Positions 7,115 to 14,430 of a DNA stretch of 21,543 nt are shown here, piece by piece. The notes under the pieces are model-generated. The model saw nothing but the letters and a program-made list of their open reading frames with translations, was not told where the DNA came from and did no database searches. The DNA lies in NCBI GenBank assembly GCA_024710675.1, contig JANJUH010000047.1, positions 1 through 21,543 of the forward strand, in the 5' to 3' direction. The DNA is from Lysobacterales bacterium. GTDB taxonomy: Bacteria > Pseudomonadota > Gammaproteobacteria > Xanthomonadales > SZUA-5. The position numbers and the translations under genes are program-made. Each line of letters begins with the position of its first letter. Within the stretch, counting starts at the first letter, position 1.

Positions 7115-9042
7115 AGCTGACCTTCAACTTCCAGACCCTGGTCATGGCCGTGCTCGCGGGCGCGCTGGCCGTGGTCACCACGGTGTGGGCGACGACGGTC
7201 TACGACTCGGTCTACCGGCTGATCCTGCACGGCTTCGACCGCCAGCTCCTGGCCCTGGCCGGGGCAGCGGCCACGCTGACCGATGCGGAGGGCCACGCCG
7301 AGTACCAGCGGCCCTATCGCATCGCGCTGATCGGCGCGGGTCCCGGCGGCCTGGTCGGCCAGGACGCCGAACGCGGCGTGCTGGTATCCATCGATCCCGC
7401 CGACGGCGGCGCCCGGCCATTGGATGGCCCGCCGCTGCCGCCCTTGCGCTCGCTGTCGGTGGATCCGACCCGTGGCCGCCTGGCTGCCCTGACCGCGGAC
7501 GGCAGCCGGCTGTGGACCGGCCCGCTGGCCAGCGACGCGCTGCTCGAGGAGACCCTTGTCGATCCGGTCGCCGACGAGGTGGTGCATATCGACGGCGTCG
7601 TCTACCTGCGCCGTGGCCGCCTGCTGACGGGGCTGGCCGCGGAGGTGGCGGCGATCACGCTGGCCGCCGATGTCGGCCGCCTGAGCCCGGGCGATGCCGA
7701 CAAGCCCCTGCTGGCCCTGACACCAAGCGCTGACGCCGTGCTCGCCTTCGGCCTCGATGGCAGGGAACTGGAACGCTGGCCGCTCGAGGCCGGCGAGCAC
7801 GCGGTCACTGCGCTCGCCCGCCACGACGGCGTCATCTACCTGGCAGCCGAAAGCCTGCTGCGGCTGGAACCCGGCTCGGCGACACCCGTCGACGATTTCG
7901 AACCCGGCTGGTACAGCGAGCAGGACCCCTACTTCGCCCGCCATGCACCGGCCTACCGCCGGGTCCGCGAGGCCGCGGGACTGACCTTCCTCTACACCCA
8001 GCAATACCTCGGCGGCGACCAGATCCGCTACATCCTCGATGGCTCGGTCGGCGACGACCACTCCCCGCCGGGCTATCTCGATACCGTGCCCGAGGACTCG
8101 CTCGCCGATGTCGAATCCGCACAGCGGGCGGGCCAGGCCTTCGTCTCGGCCATCCGCGAATGGGATGTCTGGGGCCTGATCAAGGTCTCGGCAGAGCCGA
8201 TCATCGCGGCCGATGGCCGCATCGTGGCGATGGCCGGTGCCGATGTCGATATCGGCGTGATCCGCGAGAAGACCCGGCGCGCGCTGATCGCGGTGCTGAT
8301 GGTCGGTGTCGGCCTGCTACTGGTGGCGGGCTGGGTGTCGCTCAGGATCTCGCAGTCGATGACGCGGCCGGTACGTGAGATCAAGGACTCCGCCCTGCGC
8401 ATCGCCGCGGGCGACCTCGGCACGCGGATTGGCAGCCGTGATCGCGACGAACTGGGCGAACTCGCCGAAAGCCTCGATGCCCTCGCCAACCGCCTCGAGG
8501 CGCAGGCGCGGCAGGCAGAGTCCTATCGCGAAGCCCTCGAGCGCAGCCGCCTCGACACCGCGCTGGAGCACGCCCTGGCCGACCTGGCCGCGAACGCGGG
8601 CGAGAGCGGTCGACAGCTCGCCCGTTCCGACGAGGACCCGGCGACATCGAGGCACGCCACCGCGGTCGCCGGCACGCGCTGCCTGGTCTGGCGCCTGGCA
8701 GAGGACGTGCGGGCCGTGGGCGAGTGCCAGGCCAACGCGCGGGTGATTGCGCGCCGCCTGCTCGCCACCGCTGCCGATGCCAGGGAGGCCGCTGCCAGCC
8801 TCGCCAGCGTGTTGCCCGCCATCGCTGCGGTCCTGGCCATCGACCTGGCCGGACGGCGGATGACGCGGCTGGGTCCCGGGGACTGCCGGGTCGAGTCCGT
8901 GGATGCCGATGGCCAGCGCAGGGAACTCGCCTTCGAGCATGACCAGCTCACTCTGCCGACAGCCAGCGACACCCTGGTCTTCGACGGCCAATTCGTGCTG
9001 ACCCTGGCCGGCCCAACGGCCGCGGAGACCGATCCGTGCTGA
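7111..9042 (+). CDS. Membrane sensor with periplasmic propeller-like and Cache-like regions, HAMP and degenerate phosphatase-like tail
   Basis: A 643-residue inner-membrane protein. The first membrane helix spans about 8-30, and a large periplasmic part about 31-388. Residues 70-255 show short repeated strands ending in small turns (LVSIDPADGG, LSVDPTRGR, LAFGLDGRELERWPL, VIYLAAESLLRLEPG) that resemble beta-propeller blades. Residues 265-388 look Cache-like and share patterns with the phosphatase downstream (FLYT, VAMAGADVDI). A second helix at 390-412 leads into HAMP (413-465, TRPVREIKDSALRIAAGDL). Residues 485-632 can be laid on a SpoIIE/PP2C fold (AIAAVLAIDLAGRRMTRLGPG corresponds to the phosphatase stretch VTLFLGILDIRTGRVVFSDGG), but none of the metal-binding Asp motifs is present. 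It is therefore likely a catalytically dead relative. The start overlaps the transporter stop (ATGA) and has no clear ribosome site, which implies coupled translation. Confidence 0.75.
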   Translation: MKLTFNFQTLVMAVLAGALAVVTTVWATTVYDSVYRLILHGFDRQLLALAGAAATLTDAEGHAEYQRPYRIALIGAGPGGLVGQDAERGVLVSIDPADGGARPLDGPPLPPLRSLSVDPTRGRLAALTADGSRLWTGPLASDALLEETLVDPVADEVVHIDGVVYLRRGRLLTGLAAEVAAITLAADVGRLSPGDADKPLLALTPSADAVLAFGLDGRELERWPLEAGEHAVTALARHDGVIYLAAESLLRLEPGSATPVDDFEPGWYSEQDPYFARHAPAYRRVREAAGLTFLYTQQYLGGDQIRYILDGSVGDDHSPPGYLDTVPEDSLADVESAQRAGQAFVSAIREWDVWGLIKVSAEPIIAADGRIVAMAGADVDIGVIREKTRRALIAVLMVGVGLLLVAGWVSLRISQSMTRPVREIKDSALRIAAGDLGTRIGSRDRDELGELAESLDALANRLEAQARQAESYREALERSRLDTALEHALADLAANAGESGRQLARSDEDPATSRHATAVAGTRCLVWRLAEDVRAVGECQANARVIARRLLATAADAREAAASLASVLPAIAAVLAIDLAGRRMTRLGPGDCRVESVDADGQRRELAFEHDQLTLPTASDTLVFDGQFVLTLAGPTAAETDPC

Positions 9043-9446
9043 AACTCGCCGAGAAACTGGTCGCCCTGCATGGCGTCTTCCCCTTCTCGACGCTGCGTCC
9101 AGAGGAGCTGCTGACCATCGCGACGGCGATGGGCGTCCAGCGCTTTGCGCCAGGCCAGGTGATCTGCCCGGCCGGCGGCGCGATCAGCCGCCTTTACGTG
9201 CGCGTCGAAGGCGCTGCGGTGGACCCGGCCGGCACGCCCATGCAGGCGGTCATCGGCACCACCATCCTGCTGACCGGCAAGCCGGCGCCCTTCGCCATCA
9301 GCGCCGGGCCCGAGGGCCTGCTCGCGCTGTCCCTGCCGCGCGGCAAGTTCTACACCGTCATCAACGAGTGCCCGGCGCTGCTGGTCGGCTTCTTCCGGAT
9401 GCCGCTGCTCGGCGTCGATTACCTGCGCGACAGTGTCCAGCCATGA
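9036..9446 (+). CDS. Small stand-alone CNB-like protein with degenerate pocket
   Basis: A 136-residue soluble protein with the fold pattern of the cyclic-nucleotide-binding family: an N-terminal helix pair (LHGVFPFSTLRPEELLTIA), the first strands MGVQRFAPGQVICPAGG and LYVRVEGAA, and a late strand and helix (LSLPRGKFYTVINECPAL). The phosphate-binding cassette is not conserved. Where active members have FGE and a later PR-x-A, this protein has IGTT and PAPFAI, so both the Glu that holds the ribose and the Arg that holds the phosphate are missing. It probably does not bind cAMP or cGMP in the usual way and may serve as a structural partner. The GTG start at 9036 has GGAG 8 bases upstream and overlaps the previous gene by 7 bases. 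The stop overlaps the next start (ATGA). Confidence 0.75.
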   Translation: MLKLAEKLVALHGVFPFSTLRPEELLTIATAMGVQRFAPGQVICPAGGAISRLYVRVEGAAVDPAGTPMQAVIGTTILLTGKPAPFAISAGPEGLLALSLPRGKFYTVINECPALLVGFFRMPLLGVDYLRDSVQP

Positions 9447-10810
9447 AGATCAGGGGCCGCTACCACCTGGCCATCGTGCCCTTGTTCCTTGGGCTCGGCC
9501 TCGCCAATGGCGCCCTGGTCTACCACCTCGAGCGCACCGAGGTGCTGTGGGGCCTGGAGCAACGCGCCAGCGGCACGGCCGCGGCCGTTGCCGGCTTCTG
9601 GCCACTGCTCGAGGCCGAAGGCGTCACGGCGACGCGCCTGCAAGCGCTGGATCGACGCCTCGGCGGCATCAGCGTGACCCGGTTGACCGAGGCCGACGGC
9701 CAGTGGCGAGCCCAATCCCTGCACGCTGCCGAGGGTGTGCCGGCGGCGCCCTTGCCCGACGAGGCAACACTGGCCCGGCTTGCCGAGGGAGGGCTGGCAT
9801 TTCGCCTGCTGCCCGGCCCGCAAGCCGACCTGATCGCCGGCTATGCGCCGGTGGACCCGGAGGCCGGAGTCGCCGGCGGCATCATCGCCACCGCCGAACG
9901 CAGCGACGCCCTGGCCAACGCGCGCGCAGCCCTGCTGGCGCGGCTCGCGTGGCTGATGGCGCTGGTGCTGGCCGGCGGCCTGCTGGTGGCCGAAGCCATG
10001 ACCCGCCTGGCCCGGTCCGAACTGGGTGGATTGACCCGCGCCGCACGGGCGCTGATCGGCGGTCGCCACGACCACCACTGGGAACCCGGGCGCATCCGCG
10101 AACTCAACGACCTGGGCGGGACGCTGGGCACCATGACCAGCCTGCTCGCCGATGGCAGCCACCGGCTGCGCCGGCGCTTCCTGCAAACCGACGTGCTGCC
10201 CGATGTCTCCGAACTCGGCAATTACCACCGCGCCCGCGTCGAGCAGCGCGAACGTCGCGCGATCGGAGACCTGCCGCTGTCTCACCGACGCGTGGGCGAT
10301 GCACCACCGGAAGACTTCCTCGGCACGCGCGCCGGGCCCAAGGGCTGGCACCTGGTCATCGGCCGCTGCCAGCCACCACCCGGCACACCGACCCTGCTCG
10401 AACGCTCGGTACACGCCGAGGCCGCGCGCGAGTTCCTGCTCGGGGTCGCCAGCACGCGCCCGGACGGACCGAGCTGGCCACAGGCGCTGGCCGTGTTTCC
10501 GTGCAGCCAACTGACCGTGCTCTTCTTTCCGGCCAACGGCAAGGCACCGACCGGCTGGCGCCTGGATCGTCGCCGCGGCACACCGGCTGCCTTCTCGGTT
10601 GCCTCACCCCGCGATGTGCTGGGGACCAGCAGCGATGGCTCGCTGGCGATCGCGCGCGCCTACGTGCGACAGTTCAGCCACCGACCACTGCCGCTGCTCG
10701 CCGAGGAGATCGCCGGTTTGCTCGACGGTCGCGAGGGCGGCTTGCTGGTGGTCTGCGAGGTCCCGAGCCCGCATACTCCGGAACGGAGTCCGGCCCACGA
10801 TCGAGCATGA
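9443..10810 (+). CDS. Second membrane sensor with HAMP-like linker and degenerate phosphatase-like tail
   Basis: A 455-residue protein. An N-terminal membrane helix (about 9-27) is followed by a periplasmic region (30-160) rich in Ala/Leu helices and a second membrane helix (163-185). A HAMP-like helical linker (about 186-240, SELGGLTRAARALIGG) leads to a cytoplasmic part of about 210 residues. Residues 300-438 follow the order of strands and helices of a SpoIIE phosphatase (HLVIGRCQPPPG, a long helix, SQLTVLFFPANGKAPTGWRLD, end strand GLLVVCEV) without the metal-binding Asp residues. I infer a pseudophosphatase; the similarity is weak and by eye. The ATG overlaps the previous stop. The extreme C-terminus (HTPERSPAHDRA) is encoded across a REP-like palindrome at 10775-10798, which suggests that the tail was altered by that element. 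No other family is recognisable. Confidence 0.7.
   Translation: MKIRGRYHLAIVPLFLGLGLANGALVYHLERTEVLWGLEQRASGTAAAVAGFWPLLEAEGVTATRLQALDRRLGGISVTRLTEADGQWRAQSLHAAEGVPAAPLPDEATLARLAEGGLAFRLLPGPQADLIAGYAPVDPEAGVAGGIIATAERSDALANARAALLARLAWLMALVLAGGLLVAEAMTRLARSELGGLTRAARALIGGRHDHHWEPGRIRELNDLGGTLGTMTSLLADGSHRLRRRFLQTDVLPDVSELGNYHRARVEQRERRAIGDLPLSHRRVGDAPPEDFLGTRAGPKGWHLVIGRCQPPPGTPTLLERSVHAEAAREFLLGVASTRPDGPSWPQALAVFPCSQLTVLFFPANGKAPTGWRLDRRRGTPAAFSVASPRDVLGTSSDGSLAIARAYVRQFSHRPLPLLAEEIAGLLDGREGGLLVVCEVPSPHTPERSPAHDRA
10775..10798 (-). repeat. REP-like palindrome inside the 3' end of a gene
   Basis: On the minus strand it begins with the foot GTGGG, then CCGG, then arms ACTCCG and CGGAGT around TTC, 24 bases in all. 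The arms are perfectly complementary (10775-10780 and 10784-10789). The foot, length and TTC centre resemble the REP-like copies at 1760-1824 and 16611-16634, but the arm sequences differ, so this would be a second subtype. It lies within the last codons of the sensor gene and ends 9 bases before the phosphatase ATG. Confidence 0.5.
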
Positions 10811-12471
10811 GCGAGAGCAGCCCTTCCCACAGCCAACCGTCGCGGCCCATCCGCTTCGGACTGCGCTTCAAGATCATCCTCGGCCTGACGCTGTTCAACC
10901 TGCTCGGCACGGCCACCTTTGCCTGGAACCACTACCGGGTCGAGAAGGAAGCCACCATCGAGGGCATCCGCCAGAAGCTGTCGGCGGCCGCCCGCGCGTT
11001 GCCGGACATGCTTCCCGACGGCTACCTGGACCGCGCCGTGGCGCGCGAGGCGGTCAGCACCGAGGAATATGACCGCATCATGCAGCGGCTGTCGGCCTAC
11101 AGCGACGATATCGGCCTGATCTACCTCTACACCTACACCTTCCACAACGGCGTCTTCCGCACCACCAGTTCCAACGGTACCGCCGAGGAGCGCGCGAACG
11201 GTTCCTACGCGGTCTACTGGGACAACTACGAGGAACCGCTGCTGCAGGAGGCGTGGGACACCGGGCAGCCGCGTTTTGGCGAGACCAGCGAAGACGACGA
11301 GTGGGGCCATGTCTATTTCCTGTTCTCGCCGCAGACCACTGCGGCCGGTACCCGCTACGTCGCTGGCGCCGACATCGCGATCAAGGACCTCTATCGCAAG
11401 CTCGATGCCTCGCTGCGCAATTCGATCCTGATCGGCGTGATCAGCTTCCTCGTGGTCTTCGTCTTCAGCTTCTGGATCGGCACGCGCATGTCGCGCAAGA
11501 TCGGCCAGCTCGCCGACTACACCCGTGAACTGGCCGCGGCCGACTTCCAGCCGGTGGAACACTTGCCGCTGAGGCGCACCATCGGCAACATGCCGGCCCA
11601 GGGCCGTGACGAAATCGCCCAGCTCGCCAGCTCCTTCATCGCCATGGAGCAGCGCCTGAACGACTACCTGCGCGAGCTGACCGAGGCGACTGCCACCAAG
11701 GAGCGTTTGCGCAACGAGCTGAAGATCGCCGGCGACATCCAGCTCTCGATGCTGCCGCGCACCTTCAAGGACATCGCCGCGCCACAGGCGCGCCTGCATG
11801 TCGACCTGGCCGCAGGCGTCAAGCCCGCCAAGGAAGCCGGTGGCGACCTCTACGACTTCTTCTTCCTCGACGAGCACCGCCTGTGCTTCCTGGTCGGCGA
11901 CGTGTCCGACAAGGGCATGCCGGCGGCGCTGTTCATGACCGTCGCGCTGTCGGTGCTGCGGGCACGCGCCACTGTCGACTACATCGATTGTCCCCAGGAA
12001 ATCCTGCGCCAGACCAACGAACTCCTGATCACGCAGAACTCGGCCTGCCAGTTCGTCACCCTCTTCCTCGGCATCCTCGACATCCGCACGGGCCGTGTCG
12101 TGTTCTCCGACGGCGGCCACAACCATCCCTTCCTGAAACGTGCCGGCGGCATCCCCGAGATGCTCTCCTTCCGCGGCGGCATTGCGCTCGGCATCGCGCC
12201 CGGCGCCGAATACACCCGCGAGGAGCTGATCCTGGAGCCTGGCGACGTGCTCTACCTGTATTCCGACGGCATCACCGATGCCGTCGCGGCCGACGACTCC
12301 TTCTACGGCGAGGAGCGCCTGGCCGGCATGCTGGCGGGTGTGCCGCCGGCCAGCCCGGCGGCAGAGTGGGTCGAAAGCTCGATGCAGTCGGTGTTCGACT
12401 TCGCCACGGGTGCACCGCAGGCTGACGACATCACGGTTCTGGCCTTGCGCTACCTGGCCAAGGCGAGCTGA
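10807..12471 (+). CDS. Cache-HAMP-SpoIIE/RsbU-type serine phosphatase
   Basis: A 554-residue inner-membrane phosphatase of the PP2C (PPM) class that activates STAS anti-sigma antagonists. A membrane helix at about 21-40 is followed by a periplasmic Cache-like sensor (41-200, with DIGLIYLYTY and YVAGADIAIKDL), a second helix (206-225), a HAMP region (226-290), and a linker helix leading to the catalytic domain (305-550). The metal-binding and catalytic motifs are intact: GGDLYD (345-350), GDVSDKG (364-370), SDGITDA (486-492) and ADDITVL (539-545). The opening helix (ELKIAGDIQLSMLPR) is typical of the RsbU/SpoIIE group. It starts by overlap with the preceding sensor (ATGA) and has no good ribosome site, so it depends on coupled translation. 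The likely substrate is the STAS protein encoded convergently at 13212-13550, an inference from family and proximity. Confidence 0.93.
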   Translation: MSESSPSHSQPSRPIRFGLRFKIILGLTLFNLLGTATFAWNHYRVEKEATIEGIRQKLSAAARALPDMLPDGYLDRAVAREAVSTEEYDRIMQRLSAYSDDIGLIYLYTYTFHNGVFRTTSSNGTAEERANGSYAVYWDNYEEPLLQEAWDTGQPRFGETSEDDEWGHVYFLFSPQTTAAGTRYVAGADIAIKDLYRKLDASLRNSILIGVISFLVVFVFSFWIGTRMSRKIGQLADYTRELAAADFQPVEHLPLRRTIGNMPAQGRDEIAQLASSFIAMEQRLNDYLRELTEATATKERLRNELKIAGDIQLSMLPRTFKDIAAPQARLHVDLAAGVKPAKEAGGDLYDFFFLDEHRLCFLVGDVSDKGMPAALFMTVALSVLRARATVDYIDCPQEILRQTNELLITQNSACQFVTLFLGILDIRTGRVVFSDGGHNHPFLKRAGGIPEMLSFRGGIALGIAPGAEYTREELILEPGDVLYLYSDGITDAVAADDSFYGEERLAGMLAGVPPASPAAEWVESSMQSVFDFATGAPQADDITVLALRYLAKAS

Positions 12472-12473
12472 CC

Positions 12474-13211
12474 ATGCCCTACGAGGCGCTGCTCCGCCAG
12501 GCGGCTGGCGGTGACGAGGAACGTCTGGCGCAGATGCTCGCCGAGGTTGCCGCCGGCGCACCGGCGCCCTATGTGGCCGGCTTCCTGCTGTTTCGCGGCC
12601 ATCGTTTCCGGATCGACCGTCGCGCCTTCATCACCGACCCCGAGACCAGCGCCCTGGTCGATGTCGTGCTGGCCGAGGGCGACCGCCTGGCCGCAACCTT
12701 GGGCCGGTCCCCATGCCTGGTCGAGTTCGGCGTCGGCGCCGGCAGCCTGGCGATCAGCGTCAAGCTGGCCCGCCCGGACTGGCAGCTCACCGGCCTCGAC
12801 ATCGACGCGGGCGCGCTGACGCTGGCCCGGGAGAACGCCAGCTTGCACGGCGTGGAGCTGAGGCTGATCCAGAGCGATTTCCTGTCAGCGCTGCCGGCCG
12901 GCGAAGCCCCGGACCTGATCTTCGGTGATCCGCCGTGGGGAGGATCGGAAGATCTCTACGACGACGAGCGCGACGAACGCTGGTACCGGCAGATGCCGCC
13001 GCATTCGGCCTTCCCCGACGACGGCGGCCAGACCTCGGTGCACGATGCGCTGATCGCAGCCACCATCGCCAGGCACTGGCCCACGCTGCTGGTGCTCAAT
13101 TACGGCGTGCTGCCGGAAGCGGTGATCGCCCGCTCCGCCGGCGGCCTCGGCGATTGGCGCATCGCCCAGCCGGCACCAGGAATCTCGGTGCTGGTCGGCC
13201 GGGCGCGCTGA
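12474..13211 (+). CDS. PrmC/HemK-like SAM-dependent methyltransferase
   Basis: A 245-residue protein with the PrmC layout. The N-terminal part has APYVAGFLLFRGHRFRIDRRAFITDPETSALVD (split here as APYVAGFLLF, RGHRFRIDRR and ITDPETSALVD), which resembles the PrmC stretch ending in PRPETE. It is followed by motif I VEFGVGAGSLAI (83-94), acidic D109 and the catalytic DPPW (152-155), a variant of the NPPY motif of amide and amino-group methylases. PrmC proper methylates release factors and usually sits beside prfA; here it closes a signalling run 2 bases after the phosphatase stop, so another protein target is possible. The length is slightly short for PrmC. Its stop codon directly abuts the stop of the convergent STAS gene, with no base between. 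Confidence 0.82.
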   Translation: MPYEALLRQAAGGDEERLAQMLAEVAAGAPAPYVAGFLLFRGHRFRIDRRAFITDPETSALVDVVLAEGDRLAATLGRSPCLVEFGVGAGSLAISVKLARPDWQLTGLDIDAGALTLARENASLHGVELRLIQSDFLSALPAGEAPDLIFGDPPWGGSEDLYDDERDERWYRQMPPHSAFPDDGGQTSVHDALIAATIARHWPTLLVLNYGVLPEAVIARSAGGLGDWRIAQPAPGISVLVGRAR

Positions 13212-13550
13212 TCAGGCCATCCGCGCCAGCGCCTCGCCCCGGCTCGGCGCGGTGACCAGGATGCGATCGAAGCCCGACAGGGCGAGCACATCGCTCACCG
13301 GACGGGTCAGGCAGCACAGGGCGAGCCGTCCGCCCAAGCCGCCGAGCTTCTTGGCCACCACCAGGAAGACGCGCAGGCCTGCGGAGCTGACGAAGTCGAC
13401 GCTGCCCAGGTCCAGCAGCAAGCGGCGGGTGCCCGCCTCGATGGCCGTCATGCAGGATTTCTCCAGGGCAGCGGCGGTCCCGGTATCGACCCGTCCCCTC
13501 AGCACCAGTACCTCAGCGAGCCCTTCTTCGGCGCGCTCAATCTCGAGCAT
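13212..13550 (-). CDS. STAS-domain anti-sigma factor antagonist-like protein
   Basis: A 112-residue single-domain STAS protein like SpoIIAA/RsbV. It has an N-terminal strand (LEIERAEEGLAEVLVLRGRVD), the core LLLDLGSVDFVSSAGLRVFL (45-64) and a C-terminal helix. In the motif SSAG, S56 aligns with the serine that anti-sigma kinases phosphorylate and PP2C enzymes dephosphorylate. I chose the ATG at 13550 because AGAGG lies 8 bases upstream; a TTG at 13580 in the same frame has no support. It is the natural target for the phosphatase encoded convergently next to it. The kinase that would bind it is not in the window. It lies downstream of the cyclase gene on the same strand, separated by 54 bases. 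Confidence 0.9.
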   Translation of the reverse strand: MLEIERAEEGLAEVLVLRGRVDTGTAAALEKSCMTAIEAGTRRLLLDLGSVDFVSSAGLRVFLVVAKKLGGLGGRLALCCLTRPVSDVLALSGFDRILVTAPSRGEALARMA

Positions 13551-13604
13551 GTCCTTGTCCTCTGATTGCCCGGGGTCCAATGCTCCGCGCAGCGCGGCGC
13601 GATG

Positions 13605-14366
13605 TCACCCGCCCGCGAACACCGGCGGCGGCGCCTCGATACCGGTGGCCTCGCGGATGCGCTCGCGTTGGAGCGCAAGCCGGCCTGCAATGGCCTCGAA
13701 GGGCTCCGCCACAGCGGCCTGGGCCGGCGTCGCCATCAGCACCAGCGGAAATGGGTGGCCTCCGCAAACACCTTTCAGCACGGCCTCGCCCTGGTAGTCC
13801 AGGGTGGGCTCCGGGTCGCCGGTCCGGGCTGCAGCACGGGCCAGGCTCTCGGCGAAGTTCGGCGACAGGATGACCCGCCCTGTGCGCGAATGCGGGCTCA
13901 GGCGAAAACCGATGTCGATGTCCGGCCCGAGGTAGTCGAGGTACGGGCGGTCGTCACGCCCTCCCAACATCTCGGGGATCTCAACGGCCCGGTTGCGGCC
14001 GCCGATCTCGGCCGCCCAGCAAGCACCACGGATCCGCAGTGGCCAACGCTGTGCCAGGCTCTGGTCGTAATCGGCGACGGCATCGCGAAAGGCCATGGCC
14101 ACGCGGCGGGCGTCGTCCAGCGTCCGCGGCTGGGCCGCGAACACCAATTCGTCGCCCATGACCTTCCAGACGCCGCTATCGGGCAGGCTGTCGACGTCCC
14201 AGAAATGGTTGGCGATCCGCCCCATGAAGATCAGCGGCAGTTCGCTGAAGAAGGACTCGAAGGCCTCGACCCAGGCACCGCTGGCATGCATCGCGGTGCG
14301 GGTCTTGAACTCGGTCGAGCCGACGACGTCGGCCGACATGAACAGCACGACCTGGCGCTGGGTCAT
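13605..14366 (-). CDS. Class III adenylate/guanylate cyclase-like protein
   Basis: A 253-residue soluble protein with a nucleotidyl cyclase domain. Visible residues line up with the catalytic set of class III enzymes: first metal Asp D13 in SADVVGST, second metal Asp D72 in VMGDELVF, adenine-selecting K68 (three before the Gly) and D144 (in YLDYLGPDIDIGFR), and transition-state R155. The usual transition-state Asn is D151. The K/D pair points to ATP as substrate, that is cAMP, but the Asn-to-Asp change could lower activity. I chose the ATG at 14366; a TTG at 14423 in frame is possible. No membrane or sensor domain is attached. It lies between gdhA and the STAS gene on the same strand. The cyclic product could feed the CNB domain of the transporter-like protein, which is inference. 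Confidence 0.85.
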   Translation of the reverse strand: MTQRQVVLFMSADVVGSTEFKTRTAMHASGAWVEAFESFFSELPLIFMGRIANHFWDVDSLPDSGVWKVMGDELVFAAQPRTLDDARRVAMAFRDAVADYDQSLAQRWPLRIRGACWAAEIGGRNRAVEIPEMLGGRDDRPYLDYLGPDIDIGFRLSPHSRTGRVILSPNFAESLARAAARTGDPEPTLDYQGEAVLKGVCGGHPFPLVLMATPAQAAVAEPFEAIAGRLALQRERIREATGIEAPPPVFAGG

Positions 14367-14430
14367 GGCCGACCCAGCGCCTGCCGGAACCCGGCCCCGC
14401 TCGCGGCGAGGCAGCAGGTCCAACGCCGCC

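Noticed and set aside
9447..10806. Upstream in-frame extension of the phosphatase gene (open from 9433)
   Set aside because: It overlaps the second sensor gene entirely and translates to Arg/Pro-rich low-complexity sequence. The ATG at 10807 gives the expected membrane start.
10660..12561. A 633-codon open frame on the minus strand opposite the phosphatase
   Set aside because: It is the mirror of a strongly supported gene in GC-rich DNA. Its protein is low-complexity (rich in Gln, Arg, Gly, Ala) with no domain pattern.
13209..13214. TGATCA palindrome at the touching stop codons as a regulatory site
   Set aside because: It is simply two convergent TGA codons meeting end to end. Six bases give no further support.
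13551..13580. TTG start 10 codons upstream for the STAS gene
   Set aside because: The ATG at 13550 has an AGAGG ribosome site 8 bases away and fits the family N-terminus better.
13585..13597. Small GC hairpin (CCGCG/CGCGG) between the cyclase and STAS genes as a terminator
   Set aside because: The stem is five pairs with a three-base loop and no T run, so it is not a convincing terminator.
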